A stretch of 5,024 bases of DNA from Planctomycetaceae bacterium (GTDB lineage: Bacteria > Planctomycetota > Planctomycetia > Pirellulales > Thermoguttaceae). A program made the position numbers and the translations under genes. Position 1 is the stretch's first letter, and each line of letters opens with the position of its first letter. The notes beneath the pieces are model-generated. The model made no database searches. It was not told where the DNA came from and was given only the letters and a program-made list of their open reading frames with translations. The stretch is from contig JAITAZ010000634.1 of assembly GCA_031283825.1 (NCBI GenBank), positions 1-5,024 of the forward strand. Direction: 5' to 3'. Below, piece by piece: positions 1-5,024 of this stretch.

Positions 1-866
1 TTTAGTTCTTGTAAAATTTGTTTGGGTAAATCTTTAGCCGGTTTTCCAGAGTCAAATTTATAATCGCGAACTGTCAACTTAAATCCGGCAGAATAAAATA
101 AGTCAAGTTTATTCGATAAAGCCGAAGAGGAAAAATTTTCGTCAGATTGTTGCTCTAACCCTATAAAAATCGATAGATTTCTCGCTGTATTCCAATGACA
201 AAAAATGTTTGCGTTGTCTGGAATAACGGCGTTAAAAATTGCAACTCCGGCAAAATATTTAGGATACAACAACGCTAATCTCATAGCCATCGCGCCGCCG
301 TTTCCAACTCCGGCGATAAAAACTCTATTCTCTGCGATATTGCAACTTTTTTTAGCGACAGTAATTGAATCAAAAATACTTCGTTCTGCTTCGGAGATTC
401 CGTCGTTGTCCAGAAACCAATCGTATGAAATTTTATTGCGATTATTTCTTTGTATTACGGCGTTTATGCTGTAATCGTCCCAATCGTCGTTGATGTTCAA
501 ATTTGAATTTGCGGCGGATGGAGCTGTAATTGCTTTTCCACGCGGTGCAACTGCAACGTAATTCCTCAAACTGATTTGTGGCATTAGTCGTACTACTTGA
601 CGTTCATCTGCGCCGGAATCGTGCAACCAGACAAAAAGCGGGTACGAATATCCCGCCTCGTAATGAACCGGCGCGACCAAAATATGATGCGGAATTGAAG
701 ATGTATTTTCAACGCCGCAAGTTTCGGCGGATTTGGTTTTTGTGCCAAAATCAAGTTCAAGGTTGAGTTTTTGCTCAACCGATTCATTGAGATAAAAATT
801 ATCAACAAGTACGGACGCATTGGAATTTTCAAGCGTCATCACGTCAAAATCTGTCGATTGTAACAT
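1..866 (-). CDS. Alpha/beta-hydrolase-fold, phospholipase/carboxylesterase-like protein, probably catalytically inactive; 3' end outside window
   Basis: The frame is open from ATG 866 to the left edge: 288 residues, no stop, C-terminus missing. The fold is read from a strand-turn VWLHDSG (79-85), SLRNYVAVAPRG (99-110), and a strand-elbow-helix RVFIAGVGNGGAMAMRLAL (181-199), followed by YPKYFAGVAIF. This is the pattern of the PF02230 phospholipase/carboxylesterase group. The nucleophile elbow, normally G-x-S-x-G, reads G-V-G-N-G (186-190), so the serine is replaced by glycine. The oxyanion-hole LHGxG reads LHDSG. No GH histidine is seen near 268-280, where the family would have it. I recall planctomycete relatives with a similar degenerate elbow, from memory only. 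It is therefore likely a pseudo-esterase with a binding or structural role. No signal peptide or membrane segment is visible. ATG 866 is chosen because homology-like sequence is far downstream; ATG 839 is an in-frame alternative. No Shine-Dalgarno precedes either. Fold confidence is good; function is unknown. Confidence 0.8.
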   Translation of the reverse strand, partial: MLQSTDFDVMTLENSNASVLVDNFYLNESVEQKLNLELDFGTKTKSAETCGVENTSSIPHHILVAPVHYEAGYSYPLFVWLHDSGADERQVVRLMPQISLRNYVAVAPRGKAITAPSAANSNLNINDDWDDYSINAVIQRNNRNKISYDWFLDNDGISEAERSIFDSITVAKKSCNIAENRVFIAGVGNGGAMAMRLALLYPKYFAGVAIFNAVIPDNANIFCHWNTARNLSIFIGLEQQSDENFSSSALSNKLDLFYSAGFKLTVRDYKFDSGKPAKDLPKQILQEL

Positions 867-988
867 TGTCTTATTTTGCCGTAGAGCGATAAGTTGTAAT
901 TGTGAAATCAATTAAGACAATTTATCGGTCTATCGGTTTATTTTTACGTTGTTGTGCAACATTCGGCGGAAAGTTGCGAATAATTTTT

Positions 989-1020
989 TGGAATTCTAAA
1001 AAATCAAGTTAGAAATTCCA
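989..1020. repeat. Imperfect inverted repeat, long hairpin in the leader of the esterase-like gene
   Basis: The arms TGGAATTCTAA (989-999) and TTAGAAATTCCA (1009-1020) are complementary over 11 pairs with one bulged A, around a 9-nt loop. On the minus strand it is followed by AAAAAATT rather than a T-run, so it is not a normal intrinsic terminator of leftward transcription. It would lie inside the 5' leader if transcription starts near 1097. It could be a leader structure or a protein-binding site. Confidence 0.5.
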
Positions 1021-1062
1021 CTTACATTTTATAGTTTAAGATTTTACAATAATATTGCCAGC

Positions 1063-1077
1063 TACCTCTTTACCTCT
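1063..1077. repeat. Short direct repeat, two TACCTCT copies
   Basis: TACCTCT occurs at 1063-1069 and 1071-1077, separated by one T. On the minus strand this reads AGAGGTA twice, about 20-35 nt downstream of the start site predicted from the promoter at 1104-1133. AGAGG resembles a ribosome-binding site, but no start codon with a reading frame follows. It may be an operator or chance. Confidence 0.3.
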
Positions 1078-1103
1078 GGACTATGAATCAAACGACTCGG
1101 TGA

Positions 1104-1133
1104 AATATAGCCGATTTTGTGCTTTTGTGTCAA
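1104..1133 (-). promoter_or_regulatory. Sigma70-type promoter, leftward, probably for the esterase-like gene
   Basis: On the minus strand a perfect TTGACA (1133-1128) is followed after 18 nt by TATATT (1109-1104), five of six matches to the -10 consensus. Transcription would begin near 1097, giving a leader of about 230 nt before ATG 866. That leader would contain the AGAGGTA repeats and the hairpin at 989-1020. It is the best-matched promoter in the window, though AT-rich DNA produces false matches. Confidence 0.5.
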
Positions 1134-1259
1134 TACGAATTTTTCAATAATAAATTCAAATTAAAGCCCAATACACGGCAGATTTTTATTTAATAAACAA
1201 ATTATTCTCGCAAGCTAATATTGTAAAATGACTTATACAATTTCAAAAAATAAAAATTT

Positions 1260-1288
1260 TTTACAGAATACGATATTTGACCTATTAT
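1260..1288 (+). promoter_or_regulatory. Sigma70-type promoter, rightward, no known gene downstream
   Basis: TTTACA (1260-1265) and TATTAT (1283-1288) are each five of six matches to consensus, with the ideal 17-nt spacing. Transcription would start near 1295 and run toward the 3' end of the thiE fusion on the opposite strand. No protein-coding frame follows. If real, it makes a non-coding or antisense transcript. The AT-rich setting lowers confidence. Confidence 0.35.
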
Positions 1289-1292
1289 ACCA
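1284..1292 (-). promoter_or_regulatory. Extended -10 element, leftward
   Basis: The minus strand reads TGGTATAAT, a perfect extended -10 (TGnTATAAT), lying almost exactly on the -10 of the rightward promoter. No good -35 stands 16-18 nt upstream. It could be an additional distal start for the esterase-like gene with a leader of about 410 nt. Confidence 0.35.
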
Positions 1293-1451
1293 TAATTATT
1301 CAAATTTTGTATTTTATCTCGATGGTATATTGTAACCGTTCAGCAGAATTTTGTTAATGTTTCAGAGGAATTTTTTTGTCAATTGAGTTTCTCAATCATT
1401 GATTTGAAACTATCATGTCCCCCAAATCTCTTTTGTTTACAATGTTCACTT

Positions 1452-1476
1452 AAAAAACTGTAACTAAATAGTTACA
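1452..1476 (-). terminator. thiE: Probable intrinsic terminator of the thiE fusion
   Basis: On the minus strand, starting 8 nt after the TAA stop at 1485-1487, arms TGTAACTA and TAGTTACA (1476-1459) form an 8-bp perfect inverted repeat, realistically a 7-bp stem with a 4-nt loop. After one G it is followed by six T (1457-1452). The position and T-run support termination. The stem is AT-rich, so it would be weak. Confidence 0.6.
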
Positions 1477-1484
1477 AAATTCTC

Positions 1485-3779
1485 TTAAACATTCACTAAG
1501 AAAGATTTTAATTTTTCGGCAGATTGTTTGGTATCGTCGGCAGATTGAATTGATTTGCTTACGGCAACTCTTGAAAAACCTGTTTCTACAACTTTTTCTA
1601 TGTTGTTTTCGTTTATTCCTCCAATTGCAAACGCTGGAATATTTTCTGTCGATTCTATAAACTCATTTAAAAATTCAATGCCTGCAAAATTCTCAAAAGA
1701 TTTTGTTGAAGATTCAAAAATCGGTCCAACTCCAATATAATCAGCGCCGTCAACTACCGCCCGACGAACTTGATCCATATTATGCGTCGAAACTCCAACC
1801 AAATATTCATCGCCTAGAATTTGTCTCGCCATCTTTACCGATAAATCATCCTGACCAACATGAACCCCGTCAGCTCCAGACAATTTCGCTAAATCAGGTC
1901 TATCATTAACTATAAGAATCACGCGATTCTCATTATTGTCAACCAAATCATGTAAAATTGAAAATCGCCCCAAAATCGTTTGATCGCTTGCCGACTTGTC
2001 CCGAATCTGAATCACATCACCCCCGCCCTCAATCATTCCGCGAACTCTCTCCCGAAAAACGAACTCGTCCTCCATGCAATCAACCAAAACATAAAGTTTC
2101 GCCCCGCTAATCAATTCAACCAACCGCATACGTGATAACGAATTATCAGTCAACCCAAACCGAAATTTCAACCGCGAACCGCTTGAAAATTCCTTGTGCA
2201 AAACATAACTCTGATACCGCAAACCCTCAACCCGCCGCGAAATTTCAACATGATTTATCTTTGAAAACTCCTCAATACTCCGCAACGATTCCTGCAAACG
2301 AGAAAAATTAGCGTCAATAACACTCTTAATCGAATCCCTGCGATACTCGTTTTCCGCCTCAATTTCACGCCCAATATCGCTTTCCGTCTCGCGAGCAGCA
2401 AGACGCTTTGAAAAATCTATCGGACTCAAAATCATCTGTAAATTGTGCCGGAAGTCTTTCAACTTTCGCGTCAAACTCTGATTGTCAATTATAAATCTTG
2501 CGTAGTCTTCAATCGCCCTAACTGCTTCACTCGCACGATTTGCAGCGGCATCAAGCAACCGATAAATTTTGTACGATAATTGCCGGTAATCGCCCGATTC
2601 GCCCAATTCGCTCGAATCATACGATTTGTTTTGTTCGCTTAATTTGCTCGATTTATCTAATTCGCTCAAATTTTCCAAGTCAAAATTACTCGTCTCAAGA
2701 ATTTTCTCCTCGACGCTATTTTCATCCGATGACGCAAATTGATGATTAAATTGATCTTGCGAATCAGAATTATAATTATTCAATGATGCAATCCGCTCTC
2801 GTAAAGTCGTTGAATCCAATCCGTGATCGCTCAACCAATTTCCGACGTCCGACGAATCCATTGAAACGGCAAGCAACAAATGCTCGGTTGCAATTGGTTG
2901 ACTCGACAAAGATTTATTGTCAGAAGTTTCAATTGTTCTCACGCCGCCGTCGGTAATCGGAATTTTTCGACCTCTGCCGCCAAGAATTTTACGCTGCTGA
3001 CCAATGGTCTCAATTGCAACTTCAAGTTCTGCTGACAATTGCGTGATATTCACCGGTTGGTCGTCAACATAAAACCAATGATTACGCTTGTTCGACTGAA
3101 TCGGAATCGGGTTGACTCGCGCGTCTGCCGCGAAAGCATCAGAATTGACGTTAAACAAAGAATAATATCGCTTTGACGATTGAACCGGCGGATTATTTTC
3201 GCTTAAAGTTAATTCGTCGGCGTCTTGTTTTGGATCGCGTTTCTTTGACGAATATTGACTCGCCGAATTACCGCCGCCGTCAGGATCGGTCGGCACGGCG
3301 ATATTCGTTGCAGAATTAGGATTATTCGACGCAGCAACAGCTTTGACAGAATCATGTTGCACCGACGTAACAGCAGAATATGCCTCTGCCGGAATACCAT
3401 AGCTGCCGGATTGAAACGACGGCGCGCTAATCGGCGAATACAATCGAGCAAAATTATTAGTATCGCTTGAGTTACTGTCCGAGTTATCGCCCGAAATCGA
3501 ATTATTGTCGGAATTATAACCTGAATTGTCGTCTGACCAATGATTTGTCGGCTGATATGTGGCGTTTTTTTCAAGTATATCTAAGTCGAACTCATCCCGA
3601 AACTTAATCAAAGATAATCCTGCTTCGCATAACCACAACGCCGCTCGACAATCTTCTTCCTTAAACAAAGCGATCAATAACTTTGCCGCTGAAATTTCAG
3701 TCGAAACAGACAACGGCAATTGCTCGTGCGACGCACGGTCAATCGCTCGAAACGCGGCGTAAGTTAAATCAAAACGCAT
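1485..3779 (-). CDS. thiE: Clp_N-Clp_N-ThiD2-ThiE fusion: HMP-P kinase / thiamine-phosphate synthase
   Basis: A 764-residue cytosolic protein. ThiE (about 560-764) joins HMP-PP and thiazole phosphate to make thiamine phosphate. Its motifs are intact: QIRDK (591-595), NDRPDL (625-630), DGVHVGQDDL (637-646), GVSTH (662-666), GVGPIFESSTK (683-693) and AIGGI (718-722). ThiD2 (about 402-530), known to phosphorylate HMP-P, shows its two related helical motifs, N414-R415 to E424-D425 and N491-R494 to E503-E504. Ahead of it lie two Clp_N-like segments, 1-70 and 246-335; the second has the family word ATEHLLLAV (297-305). No AAA+ domain is present. Linkers 75-245 and 335-400 are Ser/Asn/Asp/Glu-rich and likely disordered. 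A ThiE alone is about 210 residues. The frame extends upstream to TTG 3827, but ATG 3779 is preferred because MRFDLTYAAF starts the domain and the extra 16 residues overlap a promoter-like sequence. No Shine-Dalgarno is visible. The enzyme assignment is firm; the Clp_N calls are by motif. Confidence 0.9.
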   Translation of the reverse strand: MRFDLTYAAFRAIDRASHEQLPLSVSTEISAAKLLIALFKEEDCRAALWLCEAGLSLIKFRDEFDLDILEKNATYQPTNHWSDDNSGYNSDNNSISGDNSDSNSSDTNNFARLYSPISAPSFQSGSYGIPAEAYSAVTSVQHDSVKAVAASNNPNSATNIAVPTDPDGGGNSASQYSSKKRDPKQDADELTLSENNPPVQSSKRYYSLFNVNSDAFAADARVNPIPIQSNKRNHWFYVDDQPVNITQLSAELEVAIETIGQQRKILGGRGRKIPITDGGVRTIETSDNKSLSSQPIATEHLLLAVSMDSSDVGNWLSDHGLDSTTLRERIASLNNYNSDSQDQFNHQFASSDENSVEEKILETSNFDLENLSELDKSSKLSEQNKSYDSSELGESGDYRQLSYKIYRLLDAAANRASEAVRAIEDYARFIIDNQSLTRKLKDFRHNLQMILSPIDFSKRLAARETESDIGREIEAENEYRRDSIKSVIDANFSRLQESLRSIEEFSKINHVEISRRVEGLRYQSYVLHKEFSSGSRLKFRFGLTDNSLSRMRLVELISGAKLYVLVDCMEDEFVFRERVRGMIEGGGDVIQIRDKSASDQTILGRFSILHDLVDNNENRVILIVNDRPDLAKLSGADGVHVGQDDLSVKMARQILGDEYLVGVSTHNMDQVRRAVVDGADYIGVGPIFESSTKSFENFAGIEFLNEFIESTENIPAFAIGGINENNIEKVVETGFSRVAVSKSIQSADDTKQSAEKLKSFLVNV

Positions 3780-3815
3780 CTGATTAAAGAATGTTAAGAT
3801 TATTCTACATAATAG

Positions 3816-3824
3816 ATAATAGCA
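3816..3824 (-). promoter_or_regulatory. thiE: Extended -10 promoter element in front of the thiE fusion
   Basis: The minus strand in the 72-bp gap reads TGCTATTAT (3824-3816), matching the extended -10 form TGnTATAAT with one mismatch. The -35 region is poor. A start near 3809 would leave a leader of about 30 nt before ATG 3779 and would exclude the upstream TTG, supporting the shorter protein. Read-through from the HAD gene upstream is equally possible, since no terminator is seen in the gap. Confidence 0.35.
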
Positions 3825-3851
3825 CAATTCCGCAAAATTGACTTTACCAAC

Positions 3852-4727
3852 TTACTTATTTTTTTCCCATGCTGGAGTTGTTGGCAGGTATGAGTTGAAT
3901 TTTTCAATTAGCTGATTTTGATATTCTCCGGCGAAAGTTTTGTTGAAGAATTTATCGATACCTTCGTTGTAAAGTTGTTTCCAGCTTTCATTTTCTGCGC
4001 CGGGGTTTATTGGGAAAAATAGCGCGTTGACGGCTTGTGCGGCTTTGAGGTCTCCCGGAGCATCGCCAACCATTAACACGTGATTAGTCGTGAAATTGCC
4101 GGACTTTATCGCTTTTTCGAGTGCTTCTTTTTTCGTTCCTGCTTCTTGACCATAAATTTCGGCAACGTATTGATCTATATTTTGATTTTTCCATTCTCTT
4201 ACGAGTGCGTCTTGGGGCGTAGCGGAAACGACTGTAACGTCTGCCTGAGATTGCATTTTTTGCAACGATTCGCGAACAAATGGAAACGGCGGAACGCCTT
4301 CGCCGACTATTGCGTCAACTGCTTCGTTAATTGCCAGAGACCATTCTAAAGTCTGTTTAATAAGAGGATTATGTTCGCGTTGTTCTTCTTTTATCAAAGC
4401 CGGATTACCTAATTTCGTTTCGCGGCTTATCCAGTCGGCGAGTGGAGTTAGGTCGGGTTTAACCAATCCGCGAGCTTTAACTTCCGGTCGTTCAAAGAGT
4501 AATCGCAACGTTTCCATCAAAGCGGGAAAACGGTTGATTCCTCGCGTTTTGGAGTAAAGATTGACAAATTCAAAAGTCTCGCGAGCATATTTACTTACGG
4601 CTTGAAGATTCCAATGTTTAATTGTTGCCGGAACAAAGCATTCTTTATGTTTAAGTTCCATTGTATCAAAAGCGCATCCGTCGGAGTCGATTCCTATTAG
4701 AAAAGATTTTGAAAATTTATTATCCAT
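3852..4727 (-). CDS. HAD-superfamily hydrolase (phosphatase), candidate thiamine-pathway phosphatase
   Basis: A complete 291-residue protein. The four HAD motifs are present. Motif I is GIDSDG (12-17), with D14 the expected aspartyl nucleophile and D16 the general acid/base. Motif II is VVSAT with S168. Motif III is K199 or K200 in GTKK. Motif IV is MVGDAPGD (219-226), with D222 and D226 for Mg2+. The roughly 145 residues between motifs I and II form a C1-type helical cap carrying conserved-looking text such as LYSKTRGINRFPAL (57-70). There is no signal peptide, so it is cytosolic. D16 favours a phosphatase over a dehalogenase. The specific substrate cannot be read from sequence. It lies 72 bp upstream of the ThiD2-ThiE gene on the same strand, so thiamine monophosphate or a pathway intermediate is a candidate by context only. 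ATG 4727 is followed directly by the motif I strand. The leader is A-rich with no Shine-Dalgarno. Confidence 0.88.
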   Translation of the reverse strand: MDNKFSKSFLIGIDSDGCAFDTMELKHKECFVPATIKHWNLQAVSKYARETFEFVNLYSKTRGINRFPALMETLRLLFERPEVKARGLVKPDLTPLADWISRETKLGNPALIKEEQREHNPLIKQTLEWSLAINEAVDAIVGEGVPPFPFVRESLQKMQSQADVTVVSATPQDALVREWKNQNIDQYVAEIYGQEAGTKKEALEKAIKSGNFTTNHVLMVGDAPGDLKAAQAVNALFFPINPGAENESWKQLYNEGIDKFFNKTFAGEYQNQLIEKFNSYLPTTPAWEKNK

Positions 4728-4735
4728 TTTGTTTG

Positions 4736-4755
4736 TTTTGTGATGTTTTGTGATG
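4736..4755. repeat. Tandem 10-bp repeat in the leader of the HAD gene
   Basis: TTTTGTGATG occurs twice in a row (4736-4745 and 4746-4755), ending 9 bp from the start codon. On the coding strand it gives an A/C-rich, G-poor leader that should be unstructured. This could favour initiation without a Shine-Dalgarno, or it may be a slippage product. Confidence 0.6.
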
Positions 4756-4833
4756 TTATTGTAAAATTAGGACAGTTAGTGGTTTAGTAATTTTGCAAAC
4801 AGTTGACGACTTAAATTCCGATTATCGTCCAAC

Positions 4834-4852
4834 GCATACATATATATTATGC
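4834..4852. repeat. Imperfect AT-rich palindrome
   Basis: Arms GCATA (4834-4838) and TATGC (4848-4852) flank a nearly self-complementary CATATATAT. It lies about 110 bp upstream of the HAD start and could be an operator-like site. Alternating AT sequence is common by chance here, so support is weak. Confidence 0.3.
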
Positions 4853-4861
4853 AAATGTAAA

Positions 4862-4889
4862 AGCTAATGAATAGGGGGGAGTATTAGCT
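4862..4889. repeat. Stem-loop with G-rich loop
   Basis: Arms AGCTAAT (4862-4868) and ATTAGCT (4883-4889) are perfectly complementary over 7 bp. The 14-nt loop contains a run of six G (4874-4879). No T-run follows on either strand, so it is not a standard terminator. The minus-strand copy would carry six C in its loop. It may be the edge of a repeat or a mobile element. Confidence 0.45.
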
Positions 4890-4919
4890 AACTCATGTTA
4901 CGCAGTATTTGTCCGTCAG

Positions 4920-4976
4920 TAGGCGTTTATTGATCAGATAGGCGGTAATAGATCAGGTAGGCGGTAATAGATCAGG
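4920..4976. repeat. Three 19-bp direct tandem repeats, plus a partial fourth
   Basis: The unit TAGGCGGTAATAGATCAGG occurs identically at 4939-4957 and 4958-4976. A diverged copy with four substitutions is at 4920-4938. TAGGCG begins a fourth copy at 4977, which runs directly into the hairpin at 4980. Each unit contains one GATC, so three GATC sites are spaced exactly 19 bp apart. There are no spacers, so this is not a CRISPR array. It resembles an iteron-like or slippage repeat and is non-coding on current evidence. Confidence 0.85.
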
Positions 4977-4979
4977 TAG

Positions 4980-5002
4980 GCGACCTTTCGCCGAAAGGTC
5001 GC
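4980..5002. repeat. GC-rich perfect hairpin
   Basis: Arms GCGACCTTTC (4980-4989) and GAAAGGTCGC (4993-5002) pair over 10 bp around a 3-nt loop. It is strongly GC-rich against the AT-rich surroundings and begins where the 19-bp repeats end. No T-run follows on either strand. Confidence 0.8.
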
Positions 5003-5018
5003 GTTGCCGAAGGCAACG
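5002..5018. repeat. Second GC-rich hairpin, back to back with the first
   Basis: Arms CGTTGCC (5002-5008) and GGCAACG (5012-5018) pair over 7 bp around GAA, sharing one base with the preceding hairpin. Paired GC-rich hairpins of this type are typical of REP-like dispersed repeats. The window ends 6 bp later, so the full unit cannot be seen. Confidence 0.75.
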
Positions 5019-5024
5019 ATAAAA

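Larger units (their letters stand above)
867..1484. other. 618-bp AT-rich intergenic region
   Basis: No convincing gene lies between the thiE fusion stop and the esterase-like start. The region holds a terminator-like hairpin next to the thiE stop, an overlapping pair of divergent promoter-like sequences near 1260-1292, a leftward promoter near 1104-1133, a short direct repeat, and a long imperfect hairpin at 989-1020. Two copies of TATCGGT sit at 923-929 and 931-937. The longest plus-strand ATG frame encodes only 35 low-complexity residues. No tRNA or known riboswitch could be recognised. Confidence 0.6.

Noticed and set aside
205..474. 89-residue plus-strand frame, also 578-766 (plus) and 593-832 (minus)
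   Set aside because: All lie inside the esterase-like gene, whose frame is open across 1-866 and has recognisable fold motifs.
1057..1125. tRNA-like or structured RNA segment
   Set aside because: No cloverleaf, no TTCRANNC T-arm and no acceptor stem pairing could be found.
1228..1335. 35-residue plus-strand reading frame in the intergenic region
   Set aside because: It is low-complexity (Asn, Tyr, Phe, Lys, Leu), has no ribosome-binding site, contains the predicted promoter at 1260-1288, and is expected by chance in AT-rich DNA.
1373..1396. Small hairpin ATTGAG-TTT-CTCAAT beside a T-run as a second terminator
   Set aside because: The T-run precedes the hairpin on the plus strand and becomes an A-run after it on the minus strand, so the polarity is wrong for termination in either direction.
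1379..1471. 30-codon minus-strand open stretch ending in FKSMIEKLN, possible gene remnant
   Set aside because: It has no start codon, is bounded by stops, and overlaps the terminator hairpin after thiE. It is too short to call a pseudogene.
3209..3574. 121-residue minus-strand frame and the plus-strand frames at 3255-3470 and 3559-3762
   Set aside because: These overlap the thiE fusion in other frames and are Arg/Ile-rich by-products of its Ser/Asn-rich linker codons.
3780..3827. Upstream TTG start at 3827 for the thiE fusion, giving 780 residues
   Set aside because: The 16 extra residues (starting CYYLLCRII) overlap the TGCTATTAT promoter-like element. Domain-like sequence begins at ATG 3779.
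4920..4976. TPP riboswitch: the minus strand contains ACCTGATC twice, recalling the thi-box GAACCTGAT
   Set aside because: The match is part of the 19-bp tandem repeat. The conserved CTGAGA half is absent, and the fold would not form. No riboswitch is seen in the 72-bp gap before the thiE fusion either.
4920..4980. CRISPR array
   Set aside because: The 19-bp units are directly adjacent, with no unique spacers between them, and no cas gene is present.

Overview
The window is AT-rich (about 40% GC by eye) and carries three genes, all read leftward on the minus strand, separated by AT-rich non-coding DNA. Two protein features suggest a bacterium of the Planctomycetota, probably one with unusually low GC. 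The first is a ThiD2-ThiE fusion, an arrangement known from planctomycetes and some other bacteria. The second is an esterase-like protein whose conserved words (VWLH, SLRNYVAVAPRG, a degenerate nucleophile elbow) resemble a planctomycete family as I remember it. None of the three starts has a clear Shine-Dalgarno sequence, which fits that phylum but also Bacteroidota. The assignment is an inference from recollection, not a search.

Layout, in transcription order from right to left. Positions 4728-5024 are non-coding: two back-to-back GC-rich hairpins, three 19-bp tandem repeats, a stem-loop with a G-rich loop, and a short tandem repeat just before the first gene. Positions 3852-4727 encode a complete HAD-superfamily phosphatase. 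After a 72-bp gap, 1485-3779 encodes a 764-residue protein that joins two Clp_N-like domains, a ThiD2 domain (HMP-P kinase) and a full ThiE domain (thiamine-phosphate synthase) through long acidic Ser/Asn-rich linkers. A short AT-rich hairpin with a T-run follows its stop. Positions 867-1484 are a very AT-rich intergenic region with good promoter-like sequences on both strands. Positions 1-866 hold the 5' part of an alpha/beta-hydrolase-fold protein that runs off the left edge.

How they may work together. ThiD2 plus ThiE would carry HMP-P through HMP-PP to thiamine phosphate in one polypeptide. The HAD phosphatase directly upstream could act on a thiamine-pathway phosphate, since HAD phosphatases clustered with thiamine genes are known to include thiamine-monophosphate phosphatases. 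No TPP riboswitch is visible. The most unusual item is the pair of Clp_N (protease-adaptor or substrate-binding) modules on a vitamin-synthesis enzyme. The second is the esterase-like protein, which appears to lack its catalytic residues.
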